In this document: positions 53,760-63,758 of the stretch, one piece after another
Layout of the letters: each line of letters begins with the position of its first letter
Numbering within the stretch: position 1 is the first letter of the stretch
NCBI GenBank assembly: GCA_020635035.1
Contig: JACKAO010000004.1
Coordinates: forward strand, 300,000-363,999
Length of the DNA stretch: 64,000 nt
Direction: 5' to 3'
From: Calditrichia bacterium
GTDB lineage: Bacteria > Calditrichota > Calditrichia > Calditrichales > J004
Notes under the pieces: generated by a model
What the model was told of the DNA's origin: nothing
Seen by the model: the letters and a program-made list of their open reading frames with translations, nothing else
Databases searched by the model: none
Made by a program: the position numbers and the translations under genes

Positions 53760-54956
53760 ATGGATCATTTTTATTTCGAGAAAATAAAGCCCCGGGTTCT
53801 GGGAGCGGCTCTTTTGTTCTATATAATGGTGGTAATTTTACTGTTTACGCTGGCCCCGTTTAATTATTCTTTAAGCCACATTAATAAGCTTACAAACTGG
53901 GGTTGGGAGTTTAGTGACACAATAAAAAATGTTATACTTTTTATTCCGGTTGGATTTTTACTTTTTCCGGTGTTGTCTGGCAGGCATATTTATTTATATG
54001 CAATACTTTTTGGGTTCTTATTCAGTGCATTTATAGAAATAAACCAGTTTTTTATACCCACCCGCAATCCTGATATTAAAGACGTTTTAACAAATACGGC
54101 AGGAACCTTCATTGGCTGCTATGGGCACATGTTTGTGAAAAATTATTTTCAAAAAAGAAGCGCGACTTTACTCCACATGGGGATCCCGGTCATGAATATA
54201 GTGTTTTTACTGATACCGCTGTTATGGTTAAGCAGTTTTGCTGCAGGATATGAAGTGGACAGGCTCTGGTTTTTATTGTTATTAGGAATAATAGGCGCCA
54301 TTTTAATCAGTGAAATTTATATAAACCGCTTACCGGCAAAGATGATATTTTACAACGTTCTTTTCTTAATTCTGCTAAACGGCTGGTTTTTAATTGGGGT
54401 TTTTCCATCTTTGATTAAATACCCGCAACGGATTTTGTTTTTTACTTTTTTAATAAACCTTTTAGCCGCTGCTCGTATGAGATTTGGATATAAACTTTCA
54501 AATGATAAACGTTTTGAATTACGATCTTTAAATAAAATAATACCGCTATTTGCAATTTACCTGGTTTTGCTCAGTCAGTGGCCGATTGAAATGCCCCATG
54601 GATCGTTCAGCTTTTCAGTTTTCTCAGATTATAAACTGCAACGGTCTTACACCATGTCCATCTACCGTTTTGTGGAGTATTTTGCTGCTTTTGCTATGGT
54701 TGGATATTTGATTTCCCAGTATGTAAACCGCTCACGGAAAATAAAAAATAAAACTTCACACGTTTTATTATGGATGCTTTTATTTACTGTTATTCTGGAA
54801 ATACCACGTGGATTTCATCCGGCCTATACAGCCAGTCTTGAACATATTGTGATCAGTTTTGCCTGGGGTGTTTTTGGAGCTATGATTTACGTAATGCAGC
54901 TGGATTATTTTAAACATACTAAAATAAGCAATGAACAAAGGACACCCGAAGTTTAA
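53760..54956 (+). CDS. VanZ-family membrane protein with duplicated C-terminal part
   Basis: A 398-residue membrane protein. The first ~130 residues are VanZ-like (LLFTLAPFNYSL, NVILFIPVGFLLFPVLSG, SAFIEINQFFIPTRNPDIKDVLTNTAGTFIG). The remaining ~270 residues add about six helices; near the end LLFTVILEIPRGFHPAYTASLEHIVISFAWGVFG repeats the E-x..(P/Q)-x..D/E pattern, suggesting a second half-VanZ. VanZ homologues have unclear roles, some in glycopeptide tolerance. ATG at 53760 chosen; a TTG lies 12 bases upstream. Confidence 0.78.
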   Translation: MDHFYFEKIKPRVLGAALLFYIMVVILLFTLAPFNYSLSHINKLTNWGWEFSDTIKNVILFIPVGFLLFPVLSGRHIYLYAILFGFLFSAFIEINQFFIPTRNPDIKDVLTNTAGTFIGCYGHMFVKNYFQKRSATLLHMGIPVMNIVFLLIPLLWLSSFAAGYEVDRLWFLLLLGIIGAILISEIYINRLPAKMIFYNVLFLILLNGWFLIGVFPSLIKYPQRILFFTFLINLLAAARMRFGYKLSNDKRFELRSLNKIIPLFAIYLVLLSQWPIEMPHGSFSFSVFSDYKLQRSYTMSIYRFVEYFAAFAMVGYLISQYVNRSRKIKNKTSHVLLWMLLFTVILEIPRGFHPAYTASLEHIVISFAWGVFGAMIYVMQLDYFKHTKISNEQRTPEV

Positions 54957-54957
54957 C

Positions 54958-57900
54958 TTATTTCGGGAGATTAATTACAAACTCGCAATATTTCCCCGGC
55001 TCCGAATTTACAGATATAGAGCCATTGTGTTCTTTGGTAATAATATCGTAGCTGATAGACAAACCTAAACCTGTACCTTTACCGGTGGGTTTTGTTGTAA
55101 AAAATGGATTAAATATTTTTTTAATACTGTCCTTTGGAATTCCCGCTCCGTTGTCTTTAATCCTGATTTCCACATAATCCTGCTTTTTTTCTGACGAAAC
55201 CAGCAATGTGGCATTCTCTTTTCTGTTTTCCCGGTGTTTCTCATAGGCCGCAAAACAACCGTTATTGATAATGTTGAGCAGTACCCGGCTGATATTCTGG
55301 GGAACAATGTTAATGGAACCTGCCTGCGGATCCAGCTGTTTTGTGATATCAATATTAAAAGTACTGTCCTGCGCACGCATCCCGTGATAGACTAAATTGA
55401 CTGATTCTTCCAGTAGTGTGTTAATATCCGTTGCTTCTTTTTGTCCCGATGACCCACGGGCGTGTTGCATCATGCTGTGAATAATACTGTCAGCCCTTTT
55501 GCCATGATGTGTTATCTTTGAAAGATTGGATTGTATATCTGTCATCAGAAGCGTATTGTCTTCTAAAATTTCAGGACTGATTTTCTCATTTATTTTATCC
55601 AGATTTTCCTGCAATTCCTGCAAAAGTTCAACTGTAACTTCTGAGAAATTATTTACAAAATTCAAAGGATTTTTAATTTCGTGTGCGATGCCGGCAGTTA
55701 ACTCACCAAGTGAAGCCATTTTTTCAGCATGGATAAGCTGGTTTTGTGTTTTTTGAAGATTTTCCAGGACATTTTCCAGTTGCCTGTTGGTCTTTTCGAG
55801 CTCATTGGTTCGGGTCTGCAGGTCCTGTGTTCGCTCCTGCACCTTAACTTCAAGAGACTTGCTGTACTCTTCCAGTTGCCGGTTAGCCTGAGCCAGCTTT
55901 TCATACAATTGCGCATTTTCAATTGATACAGACATTTCACTACTCAGCATATTGAGCAATTCTATCCGGTCCTGTGTGAAAGCATTATCAGTCAGGTTGT
56001 TTTCAAGATAAAGGATTCCTTTGAGAACATTTTTATTCAAAACAGGGATGCATAACAAAGAGCGTACCTTTTTATGAATGATATATGGATCGTTCATAAA
56101 GTTTTCATCTTTTTGCGCATCATTTAACAGGACATGTTTTAATGTCCGCCGGACGTAGCGGATCACCGAGTGGGCAATTCCGGGATGGTTGTCCAGTGCA
56201 ATGTTTTGCATTACCGGGTAATCCGGATTTTCGCTGTTTCCTTCTCCCTGGATAAAAAGCTGGTCATTGTTTTCCATGATGAACAGCCCTTTTTCCGCCC
56301 CTGCATTGGCAATAGCAACACTCATTATTGTTTGTATCAGCTTGCTTAAACGAATCTCACTTGATAAAGCCTGTGATGCTCGTAGCACGGTATCCATGTC
56401 CAATGCCGACGAAATATCATTTTGTGGATTTTCACTTTTTATGCCTGGGGGGCCGAATTTTAATACATCAAAATTTTCCAGTAGATTTCTGTACTCATTA
56501 AACAAATGATTTGTTTTCTTAAGCACACCCCAATTTCCATAATATTTCAGGCTATCGCTGATATAGGTAACCGCTACCCGTGGTTGTTTTAATCTTAAAT
56601 AATATTTTGCACCTTGTTCACAGGCAATAGCAGCTATATGATAGAACTTATTTTCTACTGCAGTGGATATGGCTTTTTCATAAAGATTAGCACAGCTGGC
56701 AGCTTCTCCTTTAATTGCTGCAGCTTCCGCTTGTAAAAGGAATAAATGCTGCTGAAAATTTTCGGCTGAATTATCTGCCCACTTTTTAATTTTAGATACA
56801 TGTGCTGAGAAGCGTTTTTTCAAATTATGGGGAAAATGAATGTTTTTATTTTGCAAAACATGAGCAATTGAAAGAGCTGTATAAAAGCGGTATTCTAATT
56901 CCATTAGCTGCCCGAATGCGCCCTGAAGCACATATTCTGCTTCAATAGATTTCTCAACTGCAAGCGAGTAGTGCTGATTAAAAAATGCTGTTTTAATACT
57001 ATTTATATAGAATAAAATTTCAGCAGATAAATCTTTCGCATTCCTGATATCCTGCAGAAATTGCTTTTCATCAAAAGATTCTCCTGATAATTTTTCGTTG
57101 TCATCCTGCAATTCGATCAGCATTCGCCTGTATAGCACCAGATCAAAATTACTTCGGCGAATCTTTTTGGAATAGTCGATGTAACGTTCAATTTCTTTTA
57201 GCAACGCAGATATTTCTGTACCCATGGAAATTTTTGTATGCACCATAAAAGAATTACAGTACAGGCTATACAACAGATCACCGCTTTCAATAGCGGCGAG
57301 ATATCCTTCTTCGAGAATCGGGATATTGCTTTGCATAGGCTTGCGCCAATGGTTAATGATAGCGCCTAAAGTTAAGTAAGTCTTGCATTTCCAGTAGGGA
57401 AGGTTGTGCTCCTGCGAAAAAGCCAGTGCCTGTGCTCCAAGATTATAAGCACGCTGATACGCGCCTGCTCCGGCTCCTTCCAGCAAGGCATATTGAGAAT
57501 AAACAAAGGATGCACTTTCCGGATTTCCGTATTTCATTACAATCTGCATCATCAGCAGATTGAGAAGCCCGATCATCTCGGGCCCTGTAAAATAGGCAGA
57601 AGTTGACATCTGGCTGATCAGCGATATAGCATTCTTTGCAGCTTCATTCTGCATCTCAGGAAGATTTTTGAGCTGTGCTATTTTTTTGTTTGTCAGCTGC
57701 ATTCTTACTTTAAGAAACTCGAATGCCACCCTGGACCGCGAAGGATGAGCAGGAATGTTCCAGCCTAATAACGCCGCCGCCTGAATACCTGTCTCCAGTG
57801 CTTCCTTAACTTTATTAATGTGTGTATAAAGTTTTACCTTTGTCGTATAAATCTGAACTTTCTCGATATCAGAGCGCGAATTTTTTATAACAAGCTCAAA

Positions 57901-60366
57901 ATGCTGCTCTGCATCATCAAAATTGTTCGTAATATACTCAGCTTCACTCAATTCGGTAAAAAGGGACCAGAAAAGCGGGTAGTTTTTGTTCCAGCTATCC
58001 TGTGGGAGTAAATCCGTTCCCGTTTTGAAGTATTTGTATGCCGATTCGAAAGCAGCAGAATTTTTAGCTTTTCGCCCTGCTGTCATATTCAATCCGGCCA
58101 ATTTAATTCTCTCGGATGTATCTTTAATCTGAGATATGCCCTGGTTCAGGTGATGCAGAATATCAAATATTTCATCATCGAGATTCTTTTCGGATGTGTT
58201 TTTCAGGAGAAGATTGCCAATTTTATAGTGAGTTGCTTCGCGCTTTTCATCAGGGATGGTCAGGTAAGCAGCCTGCTGCACACGATCGTGTAAAAAATGA
58301 TAAGTCACACTGCTGTCAAGTGTATCAAAACCCTGATCTGTTTCTGCATCCAGGAAATATTTAAAATCTTCATTATCAGCAATTATCAAACCTTGCCGCA
58401 ATGGAAGCCACAGGAAGTTTGCTGTCTTTATAATGTTTATTTCACAAATAATCGAAAGTGTATGAAGATCGAAATCATTGCCGATGCAAGCGGCCATCTG
58501 CATAACTTTGCGTGATTCTTCAGGAAGTTTATCCAGTTTATCAGTCAGCAGTTGTACAACATTTTCAGTGATGCCAAGCTTCTTAATCCGGGCAATATCC
58601 CATTGCCAGGTGTATTTATCCTGAGGTGAACCTTTCTGATATTTAATCAAACCGTTCTCGAAAAGGGTTTTCAAAAACTGCCTGACAAAAAAGGGATTGC
58701 CCTGCGTCTTTTCATAGATCAGTTCAGCAAGACTGCCGGTCTTCCCTGATGAAGAGTGTAATGTTTCATCGATCATATTACGCACATCGCCGGCGCTAAG
58801 GGCAGTTAGTTTAGTTTCATAATGGATCAGTTTTTTTTGCCGCAGATCTTCCAGGATTTTATAAAATGGATGGCTTTTATCGATCAGGTTATCGCGATAA
58901 GCACAGATAATCAACAAACTGCTGTCAGGGCTTTCTTCAACGAGTTTGCGTATAAAATTCATCGATGCAATATCTGCCCATTGCACATCATCAAGAAAAA
59001 ACACAAGCGGGTGATCTTTACGGGCAAAAAATGTAATGAAGTCTCTGAATGTATTGTTGAACCGGTTTAAAGATTCGCCGGGTGGCAGCTGCTGAACGGA
59101 TTCCTGCGGTCCGATTATAAATTCCAGCTCGGGCACTACATCTGTAATCAGGCGGGCATTTTGACCAAGTACTTTTTTGAGTTCATTCTTTATATTTTCC
59201 AATGAAGACTGCGGCTCGGAAAGAATTTGTTTCATTAAACTGCTGAATGCGCTCAGAATGGACAAATAGGGAATATTGCGATTCAGCTGGTCAAATTTTC
59301 CTGAAATAAAATAACCTTTGTATTTTGTCAGCGGTTTATAAATCTCCTGGACAAGAGCTGTTTTACCAATCCCTGAAAATCCGTTTATCGTAACAAAGCG
59401 ACAGGCACCTGCGGCGGTTTGTTCAAATAAGGTGGTAAGCTTTTCTATTTCCTGTTCGCGTCCGTAGAGTTTTTCCGGAATTGACAGAATATCATAATGA
59501 TCATTCTTGCCGGGTTCGAAAACAGATATACTTTTATTTTTCTGCCATTCATTCAGACAGCGTTCCAGGTCGAAAACAATTCCGGCTGCACTCTGATAGC
59601 GGTCTTCAGCATTTTTTGACAAGAGCTTCATTATAATTTCAGAAACCATTTCCGGCAGAGCAGAATTTTTAATAGCGGGCGCAACAGGGATCCGGGCAAT
59701 GTGACAATGTACCATTTCCAAAGGATCTTTTGTGTCAAAGGGCGTATAGCCAAGCAGCATCTCATACAATATGATACCAATCGTGTAGTAATCGGAACGA
59801 TAGTCCACTGTGCGGTTCATCCGGCCTGTCTGTTCCGGAGAGATGTATGGCAACTGCCAGTCGGCTTTTATGTTAGTATAAGACTCTGAATTGACAAAGT
59901 TAATCAGCGAAGCATTCCCAAAATTGCATAATCTCAGATCACCGCTTTTCATATTCACCAGGATGTCCCGTGGATTAAGCCCATTGTGGATAATATGATC
60001 TTTATGCAATTCACCTATGGTCTGGCAGATTCTGATCGCAAAACGAATCAGTCCGCTTATGTCAAAACGTGCCTGCCTGATAAGGTCTTCTAACCAGACA
60101 CCTTCAAAATTACTAAAGACAATAAAGGAATCCTGCTCATTATTGCTGAAATCGACAGGTTTTAATACACCCTTTGAAGTAATCTTTTGCAAAAGTTTAT
60201 ATTCGTGCAGAATTTTAGACTGCGCAATTTTTCCAAATTGCTGTTCACCAACTGCTTTTTTTAAAAGATAAGGTTGGTCGTCTTCTTCACTTATTACACG
60301 GTATATCTGGTGATCTTTTCGATCCTGAATCAGTTCAGCACCGCTATATCCTGCAGGTATCAACAT
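54958..60366 (-). CDS. Giant hybrid: pseudokinase - AAA ATPase - TPR-like - GAF - histidine kinase
   Basis: A 1802-residue signalling protein. About 1-275: Ser/Thr-kinase fold, but HRD reads HNG (127-129) and DFG reads NFG (148-150), so both catalytic Asp are lost; PYISPEQTGRMNR is kept. About 298-560: AAA domain (LYGREQEIEKL, Walker A GFSGIGKTALVQ at 329, Walker B VFFLDDVQWAD). About 750-1300: helical TPR-like region. About 1335-1490: GAF. Then a coiled coil, HisKA (AGIAHEIKNPLNF, phospho-His) and HATPase (LLNIINNGCFAA, DNGAGIP, FFTTKPTGKGTGLGLS). The whole is the MalT-like 'trifunctional' sensor type. It is the last gene of the operon that starts with a response regulator. Confidence 0.9.
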   Translation of the reverse strand: MLIPAGYSGAELIQDRKDHQIYRVISEEDDQPYLLKKAVGEQQFGKIAQSKILHEYKLLQKITSKGVLKPVDFSNNEQDSFIVFSNFEGVWLEDLIRQARFDISGLIRFAIRICQTIGELHKDHIIHNGLNPRDILVNMKSGDLRLCNFGNASLINFVNSESYTNIKADWQLPYISPEQTGRMNRTVDYRSDYYTIGIILYEMLLGYTPFDTKDPLEMVHCHIARIPVAPAIKNSALPEMVSEIIMKLLSKNAEDRYQSAAGIVFDLERCLNEWQKNKSISVFEPGKNDHYDILSIPEKLYGREQEIEKLTTLFEQTAAGACRFVTINGFSGIGKTALVQEIYKPLTKYKGYFISGKFDQLNRNIPYLSILSAFSSLMKQILSEPQSSLENIKNELKKVLGQNARLITDVVPELEFIIGPQESVQQLPPGESLNRFNNTFRDFITFFARKDHPLVFFLDDVQWADIASMNFIRKLVEESPDSSLLIICAYRDNLIDKSHPFYKILEDLRQKKLIHYETKLTALSAGDVRNMIDETLHSSSGKTGSLAELIYEKTQGNPFFVRQFLKTLFENGLIKYQKGSPQDKYTWQWDIARIKKLGITENVVQLLTDKLDKLPEESRKVMQMAACIGNDFDLHTLSIICEINIIKTANFLWLPLRQGLIIADNEDFKYFLDAETDQGFDTLDSSVTYHFLHDRVQQAAYLTIPDEKREATHYKIGNLLLKNTSEKNLDDEIFDILHHLNQGISQIKDTSERIKLAGLNMTAGRKAKNSAAFESAYKYFKTGTDLLPQDSWNKNYPLFWSLFTELSEAEYITNNFDDAEQHFELVIKNSRSDIEKVQIYTTKVKLYTHINKVKEALETGIQAAALLGWNIPAHPSRSRVAFEFLKVRMQLTNKKIAQLKNLPEMQNEAAKNAISLISQMSTSAYFTGPEMIGLLNLLMMQIVMKYGNPESASFVYSQYALLEGAGAGAYQRAYNLGAQALAFSQEHNLPYWKCKTYLTLGAIINHWRKPMQSNIPILEEGYLAAIESGDLLYSLYCNSFMVHTKISMGTEISALLKEIERYIDYSKKIRRSNFDLVLYRRMLIELQDDNEKLSGESFDEKQFLQDIRNAKDLSAEILFYINSIKTAFFNQHYSLAVEKSIEAEYVLQGAFGQLMELEYRFYTALSIAHVLQNKNIHFPHNLKKRFSAHVSKIKKWADNSAENFQQHLFLLQAEAAAIKGEAASCANLYEKAISTAVENKFYHIAAIACEQGAKYYLRLKQPRVAVTYISDSLKYYGNWGVLKKTNHLFNEYRNLLENFDVLKFGPPGIKSENPQNDISSALDMDTVLRASQALSSEIRLSKLIQTIMSVAIANAGAEKGLFIMENNDQLFIQGEGNSENPDYPVMQNIALDNHPGIAHSVIRYVRRTLKHVLLNDAQKDENFMNDPYIIHKKVRSLLCIPVLNKNVLKGILYLENNLTDNAFTQDRIELLNMLSSEMSVSIENAQLYEKLAQANRQLEEYSKSLEVKVQERTQDLQTRTNELEKTNRQLENVLENLQKTQNQLIHAEKMASLGELTAGIAHEIKNPLNFVNNFSEVTVELLQELQENLDKINEKISPEILEDNTLLMTDIQSNLSKITHHGKRADSIIHSMMQHARGSSGQKEATDINTLLEESVNLVYHGMRAQDSTFNIDITKQLDPQAGSINIVPQNISRVLLNIINNGCFAAYEKHRENRKENATLLVSSEKKQDYVEIRIKDNGAGIPKDSIKKIFNPFFTTKPTGKGTGLGLSISYDIITKEHNGSISVNSEPGKYCEFVINLPK

Positions 60367-60400
60367 TTAGAATGTCCGGGATTTATCATATAGTACGGTT

Positions 60401-61087
60401 CTATTGTTCAGGATTAACTAAAATTTTAATACGGTTTTTTCGACGTAATGTAAACAGGGTGATATAAATGGCATCAAGTATAAATGCGATAATCCCCATG
60501 GCATGTAAAAAATGATTTTGCGGATAGTGGATCAGCATGAATACTGTATTTAAACCCGTTCCGATTGTACGCAGGTAAGCCACCCACATGGAAAATCCGC
60601 TGATGTCTTTTTGCTGAAGAATTAAAATAACATACAAACCGGAGATAAATAGCTGTGCGATATATGCAGAATTTGCACCTATTGTTGTGTCAAAGCCACC
60701 ATGTGTGAACAGGTAATATAAAACCATCATGCCAAACATGGCTGTGAGTGTAAAAAATTTAAAATGTACTTTAATTTGTGGTGTAAAAACATTTTTCACA
60801 CCATATTTCAGAACCATATAAAAAATAAAAATATCTAAAAGCAACCATGCGCGGTAAGTCCAGATCAGGAAATGCCCCATATCTGTTTCAAAAAAGGTTG
60901 ACCATAAAAACTCCCAGGCAAAGTTGGATGCAGCAGCAAAAACAGGCATTTCGATAAATTTGTGTTTAAGTCCTTTGTGGATAATTATAGCGTATGCTGC
61001 GACCCACATCAGGCAACCTACTGCAAACAGTGACATTTGCAACGGCGGATAGTCAGTAAGATTCAAAATATCATTGGCATGATTCAT
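60401..61087 (-). CDS. Seven-helix protein resembling Pyr4/PaxB membrane terpene cyclases
   Basis: A 228-residue integral membrane protein with about seven helices. The NFAWEF motif (residues 55-60; Glu59) after the basic HKGLKHKFIEMP loop, and Asp205 in IIAFILDAIYITLFTLRRK near the C-terminus, correspond to the catalytic acids Glu63 and Asp218 of fungal Pyr4-type transmembrane terpene cyclases, at about the same spacing and total length. I did not compute an alignment; the match is by recalled motifs. It follows a DUF2236 oxygenase by 24 bases and precedes the giant kinase by 34. It may cyclise a prenyl chain or be a distant non-enzymatic relative. Confidence 0.6.
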   Translation of the reverse strand: MNHANDILNLTDYPPLQMSLFAVGCLMWVAAYAIIIHKGLKHKFIEMPVFAAASNFAWEFLWSTFFETDMGHFLIWTYRAWLLLDIFIFYMVLKYGVKNVFTPQIKVHFKFFTLTAMFGMMVLYYLFTHGGFDTTIGANSAYIAQLFISGLYVILILQQKDISGFSMWVAYLRTIGTGLNTVFMLIHYPQNHFLHAMGIIAFILDAIYITLFTLRRKNRIKILVNPEQ

Positions 61088-61111
61088 TATTTGCGCCCCC
61101 TAATGAGAATT

Positions 61112-62266
61112 TTAGTTGAGAACCATTTGCTTAACTTGAGAAAGTGAGTCCGGCACAGTGAAAGTGATTTCGTGTCCGAATTTTTTATTGATCATTTTTT
61201 GAAAGACCAGCCCGGCAAAATAATGATGACTGCTTCTTTCGCCCATTCCTGAAAAAATATTTATAACAGCAGGCAGTTTGAACAACCAGAATTTCAGTAA
61301 AGAATGGGCAGCTACACGATTAATTCCAACACGGGCAGCCGCTTCTTTACCCAGCAGGTGGTAAGTATAAACTTGCGGTGCAAAGCCAAAACCAAAAATT
61401 TTAAGCCAGAATGGGACAAGTTTTTTAAGCATTTTTACATTTGCTTTTGTTAGTTGAACACCGTCCGGATTGTCAACAGCATTCCTGTAATGACGACGTG
61501 CATAGGCCTGGTAGAACAGTTCGGCATCCGCAACAGAATCAGGGATATAGTCAAAGGCATCGGGCTTGTCGGGTGGATAAATCCCCATCATTACTGCATA
61601 TACCCGCCAGATATAGAAGAAATCTTCTTCTTCCTGAGCTGTCATGTTGCAATTTAGTGTTCGCAAACCTTTTAATACCAGCAGTGAAAAACCCATAATG
61701 GTTGCCAGCATATCTTCGTGGTTTACAACAATGTGGTAATTTTTGGCATAATCCGGGAGATATTGTTTTGCTATATGGCGGATTCCGGCATGCAGTAATC
61801 GTAATTTCTGAGCAGTGATAACTGCCCGTCCGCCATCTTCAAAGCCGTGAACAGCGCAGACATTCAACAGCATTTGCAGGACCTGTAACAAGCGCCGGTA
61901 TGGATGTCGTTCCAGGTTTTTAGAAATATTAAGAACCTGGGCAAGATTTGGCGCTGCATAACCTTCCGGAAGACTTTTTGTAAGCATAACCAGTGCTGCA
62001 GGAAATGCAAAGCGTGCAAAGGCTTTTTCACCCCGGTCTATTCTTGCAAAATCGATTCCCGCCGGTAGTTTGTGTGTTTCTTTATAAAAATCATCCAATT
62101 CAGGAAAAAGTTTGTGAACAGGTTCCGCGGTGTTGGTGTCAAGCTTTTTGAAAACTTCAGATATATGCTGAATTTCGCTGTCTTCCATTAATTTTATTAG
62201 ATGTGTATCTGCAAGGTCATCACTTTGATTACGAAGCTGATCCAAAAACGAGTCTGTCCAGCGCAT
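61112..62266 (-). CDS. MpaB/Lcp-like oxygenase family protein (DUF2236)
   Basis: A 384-residue helical protein. RLLHAGIRHIAKQYL (156-170) and VVNHEDMLATIMGFSLLVLKG (181-200) match the conserved R-x2-HA-x-R and N-(Q/H)-ED-x-(L/A)-T motifs of the DUF2236 family, which includes the heme rubber oxygenase Lcp and the fungal MpaB that cleaves a farnesyl side chain. His164/His183 are candidate heme ligands. The ATG at 62266 is chosen because AAAGGAG lies directly before it; an upstream TTG would overlap the response-regulator stop. It probably acts on an isoprenoid or lipid. Confidence 0.72.
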   Translation of the reverse strand: MRWTDSFLDQLRNQSDDLADTHLIKLMEDSEIQHISEVFKKLDTNTAEPVHKLFPELDDFYKETHKLPAGIDFARIDRGEKAFARFAFPAALVMLTKSLPEGYAAPNLAQVLNISKNLERHPYRRLLQVLQMLLNVCAVHGFEDGGRAVITAQKLRLLHAGIRHIAKQYLPDYAKNYHIVVNHEDMLATIMGFSLLVLKGLRTLNCNMTAQEEEDFFYIWRVYAVMMGIYPPDKPDAFDYIPDSVADAELFYQAYARRHYRNAVDNPDGVQLTKANVKMLKKLVPFWLKIFGFGFAPQVYTYHLLGKEAAARVGINRVAAHSLLKFWLFKLPAVINIFSGMGERSSHHYFAGLVFQKMINKKFGHEITFTVPDSLSQVKQMVLN

Positions 62267-62280
62267 AGGTATCTCCTTTA

Positions 62281-63441
62281 TCAACCTTTAAATTGAACGG
62301 CAAGCATAGTAATATCATCAGATTGGTCAGCACCTTTTGTAAATATCTCAACTTGTTTAAAAATGTGGGATATAACTTTTTCGGGTGAGCTGTTTTTGTT
62401 TTCCTTAAGATTTCCTTCAAGACGTTCTTCAGAAAATTCATTTTCTTCGGCATCCATTGCTTCATTCACGCCATCTGTGTAGGTGACAATAATATCATTT
62501 TTTTCCAGTGTTAGTTCAGATGTAGTGTATTCGAAATCGGGAATAAAGCTGATCGGAATTCCGCCGTTGGGCGCCACAGTTTCCAAAGTTCCGTTTTCTT
62601 TAAGGATATATGTAGGATTGTGGCCACCATTTGAATAGGCAAGCTGCCCGGTTTTTGTATCCAGTATGCCATAAAACATTGTAACAAAAACTTCGGAAAC
62701 ACTTTCGGCATGTAATACTTTGTTGACACGTTTCAGACATTCACCCGGCGTATGTTTTTGCAGGGCAACTGATTTTAGCAGGGTTTTTGTCACAGCCATA
62801 AAAAGTGCTGCCGGAACGCCTTTTCCTGAAACATCTCCGATGCAGAAACCAAGTTTATCCCAGTCAATAAGAAAAAAGTCGTAAAGATCACCTCCAACAG
62901 CTTTTGCCGGTATCATTTTGGCAAAAACGTCAAAATCCTTTCGTTCGGGAAAAGCAGGGAAATGCCTGGGCAAAATGGATTGCTGTATCTGCATGGCGAT
63001 CTGCAGTTCTTTCTCGATATCCACCAGTTTGTTCTGGTTGTCATATGCCAGTCGCGTGGCACGGGCTTCTTCTAATGTTCGCTGAATCGTGATTTCCAGA
63101 TCACTGAAATCTATGGGTTTTGTTACAAAATCAAAGGCACCATTATTAAGCGCCGAGCGGATGTTTTTCATATCACCATAGGCTGATATGATGACTGATT
63201 TCAGCAAAGGGTGTAATTCACGAATTTTTGAAATAAGGGACAAGCCATCCATACGCGGCATATTGATATCGGTAAGAACCATATCAAAAAAGACTTTCTG
63301 TTCCAGCTGGCTAAGCGCTTCCATGCCGTCTGCAGCAAAGGAAAATTCAAGCTGTTTATCGCGGATTTGTTTACGGAATCGTTGTCTGATGAGTTCTGCC
63401 AAATCCGGCTCATCGTCAACTACAAGAATGTGTGCTGACAT
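62281..63441 (-). CDS. Response regulator with PP2C/SpoIIE (RsbU-type) phosphatase output
   Basis: A 386-residue regulator. The receiver (1-120) has ILVVDDEPDLAELI, phospho-acceptor Asp58 (VLTDINMPRMDG) and Lys108 (FDFVTKPID). A linker helix leads to a PP2C domain (about 155-386) with AVGGDLYDFF, IGDVSGKGVPAALFMA, YSNGGHNPTYIL and IVTYTDGVNEAMD, all metal-binding positions present. It should dephosphorylate an anti-sigma antagonist (STAS) protein upon phosphorylation. First gene of the operon running to the histidine kinase at 54958, so the kinase is a likely partner. Confidence 0.9.
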   Translation of the reverse strand: MSAHILVVDDEPDLAELIRQRFRKQIRDKQLEFSFAADGMEALSQLEQKVFFDMVLTDINMPRMDGLSLISKIRELHPLLKSVIISAYGDMKNIRSALNNGAFDFVTKPIDFSDLEITIQRTLEEARATRLAYDNQNKLVDIEKELQIAMQIQQSILPRHFPAFPERKDFDVFAKMIPAKAVGGDLYDFFLIDWDKLGFCIGDVSGKGVPAALFMAVTKTLLKSVALQKHTPGECLKRVNKVLHAESVSEVFVTMFYGILDTKTGQLAYSNGGHNPTYILKENGTLETVAPNGGIPISFIPDFEYTTSELTLEKNDIIVTYTDGVNEAMDAEENEFSEERLEGNLKENKNSSPEKVISHIFKQVEIFTKGADQSDDITMLAVQFKG

Positions 63442-63758
63442 CCTGAGTTACTCCCTGATTTTTGTGTGATAATAAAAGATTGAAAAGGTCTTAAAAGAAA
63501 AAATGTCAATTACTGACTTAAGTTTAGTGCCAAAACGAAAATGTCTTGTTTAATAATCCTGAAACTAAACAAATTTAACCTATGGGGGAAAACGTTATTT
63601 TTCCAGGAATTATTGCATCTTCAAAACAGATATCTCAGACGATTGATTTAAGAGTTTGGATACTTTAATTTGATTTAATTCTTATAAGCCATCTTTAATA
63701 ATTTGAGTTGACGAGTGATATTTTCTTTTCATCCCTTCTGAAAAGTTAAGGATCCGGT
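63442..63758. other. Divergent intergenic region at right edge
   Basis: About 317 bases between the response-regulator operon (-) and a dehydrogenase gene (+). It is A+T rich and must contain both promoters. No ORF, RNA gene or clear dyad was recognised. Confidence 0.5.
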
